DNA from: Aureimonas frigidaquae
Lineage (GTDB): Bacteria; Pseudomonadota; Alphaproteobacteria; Rhizobiales; Rhizobiaceae
Assembly: GCF_001463905.1 (NCBI RefSeq)
Contig: NZ_BBWR01000007.1
Coordinates: forward strand, 62,001 to 126,000
DNA length: 64,000 bases
Direction: 5' to 3'
This document shows, piece by piece, positions 8,455-17,753 of this stretch. Under the pieces are notes generated by a model. It was not told where the DNA came from. It searched no databases and saw nothing but the letters and a program-made list of their open reading frames with translations. Each line of letters begins with the position of its first letter. The stretch's first letter is position 1. A program made the position numbers and the translations under genes.

Positions 8455-9987
8455 ATGGAAGAGGAAGGCCAGCTCCTTCTCGGAGCCAGCGTCGCCGATG
8501 GCACGCCCGTGCCCGAGTATCTGGCGTTGCGTTACGCCAATCGCCACGGGCTGGTGACGGGCGCGACGGGCACCGGCAAGACGGTGACCCTCCAGGTCCT
8601 GGCGGAGGCCTTTTCCAATGCGGGCGTGCCCGTCTTCTGCGCCGACGTGAAGGGCGATCTGTCGGGCCTTGCCCTGCGGGGCGAGCCGAAGGACTTCCTC
8701 GTCAAGCGGGCGGAGGAGATCGGGCTGTCGCCCTATGTGAACGACTACGTGCCGACGATCTTCTGGGACCTTTTTGCTGAAAAGGGCCATCCGGTCCGCA
8801 CGACGGTATCGGAGATGGGGCCGCTGCTCCTGTCGCGCCTGATGGATCTGACGGATGCCCAGGAAGGCGTTCTCAACATTGCCTTCCGCATTGCCGACGA
8901 ACAGGGGCTCCTGCTCCTGGACCTGAAGGATCTGCAGGCCATGCTGGCGCATGTCGCGGGCGAGGCCGATGCCATATCGGCCCGTTACGGCAATGTCGCC
9001 AAGGCCTCGGTCGGCGCCATCCAGCGCCAGCTCCTCGTCCTGGAAAATCAGGGCGCGGCCAACTTTTTCGGCGAGCCGGCCCTGTCGATCGACGATCTGA
9101 TACGCACCGACCGCGAGGGGCGGGGCTATGTCAGCGTCCTGTCCGCCGACCGCCTGATGCGCAGCCCCCGGCTCTATGCGACCTTCCTGCTCTGGCTCCT
9201 GTCGGAACTCTTCGAGGAACTGCCGGAAGTCGGCGATGCCGAGAAGCCCAAGCTCGTCTTCTTCTTCGACGAGGCGCATCTTCTGTTCGACGATGCGCCC
9301 AAGGCGCTGGTCGACCGGATCGAGCAGGTGGTGAAGCTGATCCGTTCCAAGGGCGTCGGCGTCTACTTCGTCACGCAGAACCCGATGGACGTTCCCGAAT
9401 CGGTGCTGGCGCAGCTCGGCAACCGGGTGCAGCATGCGCTGCGCGCCTATACCCCGCGTGAGGAAAAGGCCGTGCGCACCGCGGCCGATACGTTTCGACC
9501 CAATCCCGCCTTCGATACGTTCGCGGCCATCACGCAGCTCGGCGTCGGCGAAGCGCTCGTTTCTACCCTCGGCAAGGGGGGCGTTCCGACCATCGTACAG
9601 CGCTGCCTGATCCGCCCGCCGGCCGGCCGGCTCGGCCCGATCGAGGGTGCCGAACGCCGCCAGATCATGGCGGCAAGCCCTGTGCTGGGCCGTTACGACA
9701 CACCGGTGGATCGGGAATCGGCCTTCGAAATCCTGGCCGCACGGACCGCCGAGCGCGAGGAACTCGCCATGCGCGAGAAACAGGCCGAGGCAGAGCGGCG
9801 CATCCCCGTGCCGAGCCTGCCGCCGCAAGGGGGGCAGACGACTGCGCCCCGGACGCGGACGGCGTCCGGCTACCAGCGCCAATCCGTGACCGAGGCGATC
9901 ATGAAGTCGGTCGGCCGTACCGTCGCCACCCAGGTGACCAACGCGGTGCTGCGCGGCATCCTGGGTGGGTTCAAACGCGGCCGCTGA
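8455..9987 (+). CDS. HerA-like (DUF853/YjgR) ATPase
   Basis: Predicted hexameric RecA-fold ATPase related to HerA helicases; the biological role of this subgroup is not settled. The 510-residue protein has Walker A GATGTGKT near residue 40, Walker B LVFFFDEAHLLF, and a sensor region YFVTQNPMDVPESVLAQLGNRVQHALRAYTP. The C-terminal tail is basic. A GGAGGG ribosome site precedes the ATG. Its stop codon abuts the stop of the convergent L,D-transpeptidase gene. No nuclease gene (nurA-like) is adjacent, so a HerA-NurA resection system is not supported. Confidence 0.88.
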   Translation: MEEEGQLLLGASVADGTPVPEYLALRYANRHGLVTGATGTGKTVTLQVLAEAFSNAGVPVFCADVKGDLSGLALRGEPKDFLVKRAEEIGLSPYVNDYVPTIFWDLFAEKGHPVRTTVSEMGPLLLSRLMDLTDAQEGVLNIAFRIADEQGLLLLDLKDLQAMLAHVAGEADAISARYGNVAKASVGAIQRQLLVLENQGAANFFGEPALSIDDLIRTDREGRGYVSVLSADRLMRSPRLYATFLLWLLSELFEELPEVGDAEKPKLVFFFDEAHLLFDDAPKALVDRIEQVVKLIRSKGVGVYFVTQNPMDVPESVLAQLGNRVQHALRAYTPREEKAVRTAADTFRPNPAFDTFAAITQLGVGEALVSTLGKGGVPTIVQRCLIRPPAGRLGPIEGAERRQIMAASPVLGRYDTPVDRESAFEILAARTAEREELAMREKQAEAERRIPVPSLPPQGGQTTAPRTRTASGYQRQSVTEAIMKSVGRTVATQVTNAVLRGILGGFKRGR

Positions 9988-10698
9988 TCAGACGGTGACG
10001 CCGCCGCTCGCCTGATTGACGATGACGGTCGCGCCATCCTGCGCGCGATCGTAGAGATCGATGATGTCGTGGTTCATGAAGCGCACACAGCCCGAGGAAA
10101 CCGCCTTGCCGATCGTCCACCATTCCGGCGTTCCGTGCAGGCGGTACAGCGTGTCGCGGCCGTCCTGGAACAGATAGAGCGCACGGGCACCGAGCGGGTT
10201 CGTCAGGCCGGGCTCCATTCCCGTGCGATAGACTTCCAGCTCCGGCTGGCGGGCGATCATTTCCGACGGCGGTGTCCAACGCGGCCAGCGTCGCTTGTAC
10301 TGGACGCGCGCCCGGCCGTCCCAGGAGAAGCCCTGGCGGCCGATGCCCACGCCGTAGCGCATGGCCGTTCCGCCCGGCTGGACCAGATAGGCGAAGCGCG
10401 ACGGCGTATCGATGATGATCGTTCCGGGCGCCTCGGGGCCGTTATAGGCGACCTCACGCCGCAGGAACTGCGGATCCATCCGGTTGAGATCGATGGCGGG
10501 GATGGTGAACTCGCCGTCGTTGATCACCCCGTAGGCGGCTGCATATTCGGGCGGGATGTTGCCCCGGCTCGGCGTGGCATCGGCGATGCTGGCGCGGTTG
10601 GTCGTGGTGCAGCCCGCAAGAGCAAGTGCTGCACCCGCGCCGAGGCCCGCCAGAAGATGGCGCCGCGACAGCGTCGAGCTTGCGATGGTTTGGGTCAT
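9988..10698 (-). CDS. L,D-transpeptidase (YkuD domain) with Tat-type lipoprotein signal
   Basis: Periplasmic enzyme that cross-links peptidoglycan (3-3 links) or attaches proteins to it. The 236-residue protein starts with a twin-arginine-like segment (SRRHLLAGLGAG) ending in ALAGC, a probable lipobox. The YkuD catalytic block is intact: HGTPEWWTIGKAVSSGCVRFMN, with catalytic Cys and upstream His. The ATG at 10698 has an AGGGCGGG ribosome site; a longer in-frame start at 10776 would bury the signal. A weak stress-promoter-like match (GGAAC-N17-GGTT) lies at 10745-10770. Confidence 0.9.
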   Translation of the reverse strand: MTQTIASSTLSRRHLLAGLGAGAALALAGCTTTNRASIADATPSRGNIPPEYAAAYGVINDGEFTIPAIDLNRMDPQFLRREVAYNGPEAPGTIIIDTPSRFAYLVQPGGTAMRYGVGIGRQGFSWDGRARVQYKRRWPRWTPPSEMIARQPELEVYRTGMEPGLTNPLGARALYLFQDGRDTLYRLHGTPEWWTIGKAVSSGCVRFMNHDIIDLYDRAQDGATVIVNQASGGVTV

Positions 10699-11034
10699 GT
10701 CCCGCCCTGAAAGAAACGCGTTGGTCCTGAACAATGCCACCGTAAACCTGCAAAGGTTGCGAAATGTTCCACGCACGCCGGTTTTGGCAACCGGGCGGCA
10801 CAGGCTTTATGACCGGCCTTCAGTCGATCGGCGCCCCGCCAGCCCGCCCGGACGGGGTAGTTCACCTTTGCGAAGGGGAAGAAAAATTCCGCTGCGCCGG
10901 CGCAAATGGAAACGGCTTCCGGCTGACAAGTGCGACAATCCACCCTAGTTAAGGCGTGGCTTGGTCCGTGATCGGTCGGCCAGCCGGCCGGATGAACCCG
11001 GACCACATACGCGATCAGAAGGGAATCGACGAAC
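10699..11034. other. Intergenic region upstream of sod and the L,D-transpeptidase
   Basis: About 336 bp between two divergent genes. I see no convincing gene, only short reading frames without family features. The right end carries the sod ribosome site (AGAAGGGA). The left end carries the transpeptidase ribosome site and a weak GGAAC-N17-GGTT element on the minus strand. Confidence 0.6.
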
Positions 11035-11637
11035 ATGGCTTTCACCCTGCCTGAGCTGCCCTACGCCTACGATGCGCTGGGGCCCTACATGTCCAAGGAA
11101 ACGCTCGAGTACCATCACGACAAGCACCACCAGGCTTATGTCGACATGGGCAACAAGCTGGCGGCCGAGGCCGGGCTTGGCGACGCCTCCGTGGAAGAGG
11201 TGGTGAAGCAGTCCTACGGCAAGAACCAGCCGCTCTTCAACAATGCCGCCCAGCACTACAACCACATTCACTTCTGGAAGTGGATGGCCCCGAACGGTGG
11301 CGGCAAGTCGCTTCCGGGCAAGCTGCAGACCGCCTTCGACCAGGATCTCGGCGGCTACGACAAGTTCCGCAACGACCTGATCGAGGCGGGCAAGGGCCAG
11401 TTCGGCTCCGGCTGGGCCTGGGTCTCGGTCAAGGACGGCAAGCTCGAAATCTCCAAGACCCCCAATGGCGAGAACCCGCTCGTCCATGGCGGCACGCCGA
11501 TCCTCGGCGTCGATGTCTGGGAGCATTCCTATTACATCGACTACCGCAATGCGCGGCCGAAGTACCTCGAGGCCTTCGTCGACAATCTCATCAACTGGGA
11601 TTACGTCCTCGAGCGCTACGAGGCAGCGGCGCGCTGA
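11035..11637 (+). CDS. Fe/Mn superoxide dismutase
   Basis: Dismutates superoxide to oxygen and hydrogen peroxide in the cytoplasm. The 200-residue protein carries the four metal ligands in family context: His in LEYHHDKHHQAYV, His in NNAAQHYNHIHFW, and Asp and His in ILGVDVWEHSYYIDY. Iron versus manganese use cannot be decided with certainty. It is a single-gene unit followed by a strong terminator. Confidence 0.96.
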   Translation: MAFTLPELPYAYDALGPYMSKETLEYHHDKHHQAYVDMGNKLAAEAGLGDASVEEVVKQSYGKNQPLFNNAAQHYNHIHFWKWMAPNGGGKSLPGKLQTAFDQDLGGYDKFRNDLIEAGKGQFGSGWAWVSVKDGKLEISKTPNGENPLVHGGTPILGVDVWEHSYYIDYRNARPKYLEAFVDNLINWDYVLERYEAAAR

Positions 11638-11665
11638 GCCTTCGGGCGTCATCGCACGGTTTGCG

Positions 11666-11699
11666 AAAGGCCCTCCCGGCAGCCGCCGGGAGGGCCTTT
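11666..11699. terminator. Bidirectional terminator after sod and oligopeptidase B
   Basis: A perfect 15 bp inverted repeat with a 4 nt loop (arms 11666-11680 and 11685-11699). The arms begin AAA and end TTT, so it works as an intrinsic terminator in both directions, for sod on the plus strand and the convergent peptidase on the minus strand. Confidence 0.9.
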
Positions 11700-11704
11700 G
11701 CACA

Positions 11705-13804
11705 TCAGGAAGCCTGTCCTGCGACGGCGATGGCGAAGGCCTGGACCAGCGCCGTTTCCTCCAGCCGCGCGAAGCGGCCGGATGCGCCGCCATGGCCCGC
11801 TTCCATGTTGGTGCGCAGGAGCAGGGGGCGGCCGCCATCGCCGCGTTCGGCCCGCAGCCTGGCCACCCATTTGGCCGGTTCCCAATAGGTCACGCGCGGA
11901 TCGGTCAACCCCGCCAGCACGAGCATGGCCGGATAGTCACGATCGGCGACGTTGTCATAGGGGCTGTAGCCGGCGATGCGGTGATAATCCTCCACGGACT
12001 CGATCGGGTTGCCCCATTCCGGCCATTCGGGCGGCGTCAGCGGCAGCGTGTCGTCGAGCATGGTGTTGAGGACGTCCACGAAGGGGACCTCCGCCACGAT
12101 GCCGCCGAAGGCTTCGGGCGCCATATTGGCGATGGCGCCCATCAGCATGCCGCCGGCCGAGCCGCCATGCGCCACGATCCGGTCGTGGCGCGTGAACCCT
12201 TCCGCGACCAGATGACGGGCGACGGCGATGAAATCGGAAAAGGTGTTTTCCTTGTGCTCGCGCCGGCCGTTCTCGTACCAGGCGAAGCCCTTGTCCTTGC
12301 CGCCCCGCACATGGGCGATGGCCCAGACGAAGCCGCGATCGACCAGCGACAGGGCATTGGCGTTGAAGGAAGCCGGAATGGTGATTCCGTAGGCGCCATA
12401 GCCGTAGAGAAGGCACGGCGCGCTGCCGTCCAGCGGCGTATCGCGCCGGTAGAGGAGCGACACGGGCACGCGCTCGCCATCCGGCGCGGGCGCCATGATG
12501 CGCCGCGTGACATAGGCCGAAGGATCGTGACCGGAGGGGACTTCCTGCGTCTTCAGAAGGTGCCGGGCCCGCGTCTCCACATCGTAGGAGAAGGTCTGCG
12601 TCGGCGTCGTGAGGGAGGAATAGGTGAAGCGGATCTCGTTCGTGTCGAATTCGTAGGTGCCCGACAGGCCGAGCGAATAGGCTTCCTCGCGGAAGGCGAT
12701 CGCATGCTGCGCGCCGTCGGCCAGGCGGTGGATCACGATGCGCGGCAGGCCGTCGCGCCGCTCCAGCCAGATCAGGTGCCGCTTCAGGACGAAATGCGAC
12801 AGGATCAGCCGGCCGGGCTCGTGCGGGACGAGGTCCTGCCATTGCGCGCGGCCCGGCTCCTGCGCCGGCGCGGTGACGATCTTGAAGTCCTTGGCGCCGT
12901 CGGCGTTGGTCAGGATGTACAGCGTGCCGGCGGCTTCCTCGACGCTGTATTCCACGCCCGTCTCCCGCTCGGCCACCAGCCGCGGCGCGGCGTCGGGGCG
13001 GTTGGCGGGAATGAGCCAGACCTCGGATGTCTCGTGATCGTGCAGGTCGATCGTCACGAAGGCCTTGGACTGCGTTTCGCCGGCATTCATGAAGAAGCCG
13101 GCATCCGTTTCCTCGAAGACGAGGCGGTCGTCCTCCGCCGGCGTGCCGATCCGGTGGTAGAAAAGCTTGTCGGGCCGGTGATTGGCGTTCATCCGCGCAT
13201 AGAAGAAGCCGTCGGCGCCGGCCGACCACGTGGCCGAACCGGCCGTCTGGGACAGGAGGACCGGATCGTCCGTGCCGCTCGACAGGTCCCGGACGGCGAT
13301 GGTGTAGAATTCGGAGCCCTTGTCGTCATAGCTCCAGGCGATGCGGGCATGATCGGGCGCATGCTCCACGGCGCCGAGCGAGAAATAGGCGCGCTCCCCC
13401 GCCTCGACCGGCACATCCAGAAGCACCTCCTCCTGGCCACCCTGGCGCGGACGGCGGATGAAGCGGGGATATTCGGCGCCATGCTGGTAGGAGACGCCGT
13501 AGGCATAGGGGCCATCGGGGGCGGGGACGGAGGAATCATCCTCCTTGATCCGCCCGCGCATCTCGGCGACGAGCGTTCGGCGCAAGCCTTCCGTTCCGGC
13601 AAGAACCTTCTCCTGATAGGCGTTCTCCGCCTCCAGATAGGCGCGAATGTCGGCATCCAGCAGGGACGTGTCGTGGAACATCTCCTGCCAGTTGTCGGCG
13701 CGCAGCCAGGCATAGGGGTCGGTGCGCGTCACCCCATGGATCGTCTGGGTCACGGGGCGCTGTTCGGCCTTCGGGGCAGGGAGGCCGTCTTCGATGGTCA
13801 GCAT
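11705..13804 (-). CDS. ptrB: Oligopeptidase B (S9A prolyl oligopeptidase family)
   Basis: Serine peptidase cleaving short peptides after basic residues. The 699-residue protein has an N-terminal beta-propeller and a C-terminal alpha/beta-hydrolase domain. The nucleophile elbow is GGSAGGMLMG, with the Asp in GLTDPRVTYWEP and the His in EAGHGGASGR near the C-terminus. I chose the ATG at 13804 (MLTIEDGL); upstream in-frame sequence is Arg-rich and unlike the family. It lies downstream of msrB on the same strand. No signal peptide is seen, so it is probably cytoplasmic. Confidence 0.93.
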   Translation of the reverse strand: MLTIEDGLPAPKAEQRPVTQTIHGVTRTDPYAWLRADNWQEMFHDTSLLDADIRAYLEAENAYQEKVLAGTEGLRRTLVAEMRGRIKEDDSSVPAPDGPYAYGVSYQHGAEYPRFIRRPRQGGQEEVLLDVPVEAGERAYFSLGAVEHAPDHARIAWSYDDKGSEFYTIAVRDLSSGTDDPVLLSQTAGSATWSAGADGFFYARMNANHRPDKLFYHRIGTPAEDDRLVFEETDAGFFMNAGETQSKAFVTIDLHDHETSEVWLIPANRPDAAPRLVAERETGVEYSVEEAAGTLYILTNADGAKDFKIVTAPAQEPGRAQWQDLVPHEPGRLILSHFVLKRHLIWLERRDGLPRIVIHRLADGAQHAIAFREEAYSLGLSGTYEFDTNEIRFTYSSLTTPTQTFSYDVETRARHLLKTQEVPSGHDPSAYVTRRIMAPAPDGERVPVSLLYRRDTPLDGSAPCLLYGYGAYGITIPASFNANALSLVDRGFVWAIAHVRGGKDKGFAWYENGRREHKENTFSDFIAVARHLVAEGFTRHDRIVAHGGSAGGMLMGAIANMAPEAFGGIVAEVPFVDVLNTMLDDTLPLTPPEWPEWGNPIESVEDYHRIAGYSPYDNVADRDYPAMLVLAGLTDPRVTYWEPAKWVARLRAERGDGGRPLLLRTNMEAGHGGASGRFARLEETALVQAFAIAVAGQAS

Positions 13805-13878
13805 GGGATACTCTGTCAGGGGGGGCGAAGGGGCATGCGGATGCCGCCGGCGCCGGCCGGCGGCAAGGGGCTTGTGGC

Positions 13879-14301
13879 TTACCGGCCCGCGTCGGGCTCG
13901 AACTCCAGGGCATAGCCGTTCATGCAGTAGCGCAGGCCCGTCGGGCGGGGGCCGTCCTCGAAGACATGGCCGAGATGGGCGTCGCAATCGGCGCAGCGCA
14001 CCTCGGTGCGGACCATGCCATGGGACCGGTCCTGAACCTCCTCCACGGCCTGCGGCTCGACGGGCGTGTAGAAGCTCGGCCAGCCGGTGCCGGAATCAAA
14101 CTTGGTATCGGAGCGGAAGAGCGGCCGGTGGCAGCAGACGCAAGCGTAGAGGCCATCGGCCTTCTGGTCCCAGTTCGGCCCGGTAAAGGGGCGTTCGGTC
14201 CCGTGCCCGCGCGCGACGGCATATTGCTCGGGCGTCAGTTCGGCGCGCCACTCGGCGTCCGTCTTCTCCACCTTCAAGGGGCGATTGTCTGTCGCAGTCA
14301 T
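13879..14301 (-). CDS. msrB: Peptide-methionine (R)-S-oxide reductase MsrB
   Basis: Repairs methionine-R-sulfoxide in proteins. The 140-residue protein has the zinc-binding Cys clusters (CVCCHRPLF and [12 protein letters not shown]), the [11 protein letters not shown] block and the catalytic Cys in RYCMNGYAL. Length is normal for a stand-alone MsrB. It is divergent from the mrp operon and upstream of oligopeptidase B. Confidence 0.96.
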   Translation of the reverse strand: MTATDNRPLKVEKTDAEWRAELTPEQYAVARGHGTERPFTGPNWDQKADGLYACVCCHRPLFRSDTKFDSGTGWPSFYTPVEPQAVEEVQDRSHGMVRTEVRCADCDAHLGHVFEDGPRPTGLRYCMNGYALEFEPDAGR

Positions 14302-14502
14302 GGTCCTGTCTCCCGGTTCGGGTACTGTCTGTCCCTAGGTAGGGGGCGCGGAGCCGCCACTCAAGCTCGGGGCGCACCGGGCTATGCTCTGACAAAGGAT
14401 GAAGCCTGCGTGAATATGGCCTGAATGGCTTGAAGAATCGGCGCCAAAACCTAACATGAGCGGTGCGGCGCAGTGGCAATATGAGTTGAGGGGACCGAGT
14501 GC

Positions 14503-16890
14503 ATGGAAGGACAAACGGGGCAGCTTTTCTTCCTGGCTGTCGCGCTACCCTTCATCGCCGCAACGCTTGCCTCTCCGATCCATCGCCTGCTCGGCCGTTT
14601 CTCGGCCTATGTTCTGGCGCTGTTCCCAATTTTGGCTTTCGCCCTCATTTTCGGGGTGTCCGAGCAGATCCAGGGGCGTGAGATCATCTTGTTCGGGTTC
14701 GACTGGATCCCGACCTTCGATGTCCGCTTCTCCTTCCGGCTCGATGGGCTGTCCTATGCCTTCGCGCTGCTGATCCTGGGCATCGGTGCACTGGTGACGC
14801 TGTATTCCGGTGGCTATCTCGTCAAGAGCGACAAGCTCGGCCGTTTCTACGCCTATATCTTCATGTTCATGGGGGCCATGCTCGGTCTGGTCCTGGCGGA
14901 CGACCTGATGACGCTGTTCGTCTTCTGGGAGCTCACCTCGATCACCTCATTCCTTCTGATCGGCTTCCAGCACGAGCGTGAGGCGGCGCGTCGCGGGGCG
15001 ATCCAGGCTTTGATCGTCACGGGCGGCGGTGCCCTGGCGCTGCTCGCGGGCCTCATCCTCATCCGCGCCACGACCGGGCTGACCTCGCTCAGCGAGCTGA
15101 TCGACCAGCCGCGCGCCATCATCGATGGCGGCGCCTATGTGCCGATCCTGATCCTCGTGGCGCTCGGCGCCTTCACCAAATCGGCGCAGATGCCGTTCCA
15201 CATCTGGCTTCCCAATGCCATGGAAGCGCCGACGCCCGTTTCGGCCTATCTCCACTCGGCCACGATGGTGAAGGCCGGCATCTACCTCTTGATGCGCTTC
15301 TTCCCCGTCATGGGTGACACGGTGTTGTGGGAGGTGCTGCTGGTCACCGCCGGGAGCATCACCCTGGTCGGCGGCGCCGTGCTGGCGCTGCGCCAGGCCG
15401 ATGTGAAGCTCATGCTCGCCTATACGACCGTCGCCTCGCTCGGCCTTCTCGTGCTCCTGATCGGGATCGGCTCGGAGATCGCGCTGGAAGCCGCCGTCCT
15501 CTACGTCATCGCCCATTCGCTGGCGAAGGCCTGCCTGTTCATGGTGGCCGGCTCCATCGACCATGGCGCCGGCACGCGCGATATCCGCGCCCTTGGGGGC
15601 CTGGCCCGGACCATGCCTTTCACCTTCGGGGCGGCGCTTCTGGGTGCGGCCGCCATGGGCGGCCTGCCGCCGCTCTTCGGCTTCCTCGCCAAGGAAGAGG
15701 TCTATGCCGCGGCCACGCAGATCACCAATCTGCCCTATGCCGGTGCGATGACGCTGGTGACACTGGCCGGCAACTGCCTGATGTTCGCAACGGTCCTCGT
15801 CGTGGCGCTCAAGCCCTTCACGGGAACGCTGCCGAGCGGGCTTCGGCGCGCGCATGAAACCGAGTTTCTCGTCTGGTCGCCGCCGCTCCTCCTCGGCGTG
15901 CTGGGCTTCCTGGCCGGGCTGTTCTCGGAAGTCACCCACCAGTTCATCTCCAATCCGATGGCGCCCCCCTCGCTGGAGGAGGCGGTGGCGATCACCATTT
16001 CGGTCGGCTTCCACTTCGGCGCACCGCTGATCCTGTCGGTCGTTACCGTCATCGTCGGCGTCCTTCTCTATCTGCGCTCCAAGGATGTGCGCGCGCGCAT
16101 CGCGGCGGGGCTGGCGGCGATCGGCTGGGGTCCGGACCGGGGCTTCGACCAGCTCATCCGCGGGCTGATCATCGTTTCAGCGGCGATCACCAATTTCCTG
16201 CAGCCGGGCCGGCTGGACTATTACATGCGCATGACCTTCATCGTGATCATCGGCCTTCTCTGGATCACCATGGTCTCTACCGGCGGGCTGCCCTCGGTGC
16301 CGGAATGGCCGATGCTCTATTTCTACGAATGGATGCTGCTCGGCATTCTCGTGCTCGGCGTCGTGGTGGTCGCGGTGGCGCCCAACCGGCTCGCCGCCAT
16401 GCTGTCGCTTGGCATTCAGGGCCTGGCCGTCGCGCTTCTGTTCCTGTTGCTCGGCGCGCCGGACCTGTCCTTCACGCAGTTCATGGTCGAGATCCTGTCG
16501 GTGGCGATCCTCGCCCTCGTCATGACGCGGCTGCGTCTGCAGCCGGCCGACCGCCGGCCCTGGCGCGAGGTGGCGCCAGAGCTCCTGCTGGCGGCCCTGG
16601 GCGGGGCGGGGCTGTCGCTCTTCCTCATCTCGGTCACGCAGACCAGCATGGATACGTCGCTGTCCGATTTCTATACGCGCTACTCCTATGTCATCGCCCA
16701 TGGCCGCAACATCGTGAACGTGATCCTGGTGGACTTCCGCGCCGTGGATACGTTCGGAGAGATCGCCGTCGTGCTCACGACGGGCGCCGCCATCCTGGCG
16801 CTGGTGCGCATCCGCGTGTCCAAGAAGGACAGGCAGCAGGTGGCAGGGCGCAAGAAGAAGCGGCCCGCGGCCACGGAGCACACATCATGA
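14503..16890 (+). CDS. mrpA: Na+/H+ antiporter subunit MrpA
   Basis: Large membrane subunit of the multi-subunit Mrp antiporter, homologous to NuoL. The 795-residue protein has about 20 predicted helices, including the conserved proton-channel segment [26 protein letters not shown] near residue 240, and a C-terminal region ending in a basic tail. A GAGGGGA ribosome site precedes the ATG. It overlaps mrpB by 4 bases. In many alphaproteobacteria MrpA and MrpB form one chain; here they are two frames. Confidence 0.95.
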   Translation: MEGQTGQLFFLAVALPFIAATLASPIHRLLGRFSAYVLALFPILAFALIFGVSEQIQGREIILFGFDWIPTFDVRFSFRLDGLSYAFALLILGIGALVTLYSGGYLVKSDKLGRFYAYIFMFMGAMLGLVLADDLMTLFVFWELTSITSFLLIGFQHEREAARRGAIQALIVTGGGALALLAGLILIRATTGLTSLSELIDQPRAIIDGGAYVPILILVALGAFTKSAQMPFHIWLPNAMEAPTPVSAYLHSATMVKAGIYLLMRFFPVMGDTVLWEVLLVTAGSITLVGGAVLALRQADVKLMLAYTTVASLGLLVLLIGIGSEIALEAAVLYVIAHSLAKACLFMVAGSIDHGAGTRDIRALGGLARTMPFTFGAALLGAAAMGGLPPLFGFLAKEEVYAAATQITNLPYAGAMTLVTLAGNCLMFATVLVVALKPFTGTLPSGLRRAHETEFLVWSPPLLLGVLGFLAGLFSEVTHQFISNPMAPPSLEEAVAITISVGFHFGAPLILSVVTVIVGVLLYLRSKDVRARIAAGLAAIGWGPDRGFDQLIRGLIIVSAAITNFLQPGRLDYYMRMTFIVIIGLLWITMVSTGGLPSVPEWPMLYFYEWMLLGILVLGVVVVAVAPNRLAAMLSLGIQGLAVALLFLLLGAPDLSFTQFMVEILSVAILALVMTRLRLQPADRRPWREVAPELLLAALGGAGLSLFLISVTQTSMDTSLSDFYTRYSYVIAHGRNIVNVILVDFRAVDTFGEIAVVLTTGAAILALVRIRVSKKDRQQVAGRKKKRPAATEHTS

Positions 16891-17303
16891 GAACGGTCAT
16901 CTTCCGGGTGATGGCGCCCTATCTCACCAGCCTCATGTTCCTGTTCTCGCTCTTCGTGCTCCTGCGCGGGCACAACGAGCCGGGCGGCGGTTTCATCGGC
17001 GGGCTCATCGCCGCCTCCGCCATCGCCGTCTACGGCATGGCCGTCGGCGTGGAATCGGTGCGGCGCGCGCTGCACTTCCACCCCATCGCCTATGCCGCCT
17101 TCGGCCTGATCGTGGCAACGCTGGCCGGGATGGCCTCGCTCGTCATCGGCTATCCGTTCATGACGGGCCTGTGGTGGTTCCCGGAGTTCCTGGGCAATCC
17201 GCCCATATCGACGGCGCTCTTCTTCGATATCGGGGTCTATCTCGTCATCGTCGGGTCGATCTCGTCCATCGCCCTGTCGCTGGAAGAGAGGTATGTCGAC
17301 TGA
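16887..17303 (+). CDS. mrpB: Na+/H+ antiporter subunit MrpB
   Basis: Membrane subunit of the Mrp complex, 138 residues, with four predicted helices and the conserved block [15 protein letters not shown]. Its ATG overlaps the mrpA stop (ATGA at 16887) and its stop overlaps the start of mrpC. The reading frame differs from mrpA, so it is a separate protein unless the sequence has an indel. Confidence 0.95.
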   Translation: MRTVIFRVMAPYLTSLMFLFSLFVLLRGHNEPGGGFIGGLIAASAIAVYGMAVGVESVRRALHFHPIAYAAFGLIVATLAGMASLVIGYPFMTGLWWFPEFLGNPPISTALFFDIGVYLVIVGSISSIALSLEERYVD

Positions 17304-17680
17304 TGGAGACCGCCCTCGCCGTGGTGATCGGCATCATGTTCACCTTCACCATCTACCTGCTCCTGTCGCGCTACATCATCCGCATGCTGCTCGGCGTCGT
17401 GCTGCTCGGCAACAGCGTCAATCTGTCGATCTTCGTGGCCGGGCGGATCGGGCCAATCGCGCCGCCGCTGATCCCCGGCGGGCTGGACATGCCGCCCATG
17501 GCGATCGCCAATTCCGTGCCGCAGGCGCTCGTGCTCACCGCGATCGTCATATCCTTCTCGTTCTTCGTCTTTCTGCTGGTGCTGACCTATCGGGCGTATC
17601 AGGATCTGGAAACCGACGACACGCAGGATATGCGCGTGGCCGAGCCCGAGGACGAGGGGCTGCCGCCCCTCGGCTACTGA
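17303..17680 (+). CDS. mrpC: Na+/H+ antiporter subunit MrpC
   Basis: NuoK-like membrane subunit of 125 residues with three helices and the conserved LLGNSVNLSIF segment; PQALVLTAIVISF follows. Its start shares one base with the mrpB stop. A 73 bp gap with a strong hairpin separates it from mrpD, the only sizeable gap in the operon. Confidence 0.95.
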   Translation: METALAVVIGIMFTFTIYLLLSRYIIRMLLGVVLLGNSVNLSIFVAGRIGPIAPPLIPGGLDMPPMAIANSVPQALVLTAIVISFSFFVFLLVLTYRAYQDLETDDTQDMRVAEPEDEGLPPLGY

Positions 17681-17705
17681 GACACCGCCACGCGCGGAAC
17701 AGATT

Positions 17706-17727
17706 GCGGCAGGCCCCGGCCTGCCGC
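17706..17727 (+). terminator. Hairpin in the mrpC-mrpD gap
   Basis: Perfect 10 bp inverted repeat (GCGGCAGGCC-CC-GGCCTGCCGC) 27 bp before the mrpD start. No U-run follows, so it is more likely an RNA-stability or partial attenuation element than a full terminator. Confidence 0.5.
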
Positions 17728-17753
17728 GCAAGAGACATGACTGAAGAGGTTCG

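Noticed and set aside
8455-9987. HerA-NurA style DNA resection or defence system
   Set aside because: The ATPase is HerA-like, but no nuclease or defence gene is adjacent, and the DUF853/YjgR subgroup is widespread in ordinary chromosomes.
10745-10770. EcfG promoter before the L,D-transpeptidase
   Set aside because: GGAAC-N17-GGTT fits loosely, but the gene is far from the stress locus and the -10 is imperfect; too weak to list as a promoter.
11465-13915. An 816-codon plus-strand frame opposite oligopeptidase B
   Set aside because: No family features; the opposite strand encodes a complete S9A peptidase with all catalytic motifs.
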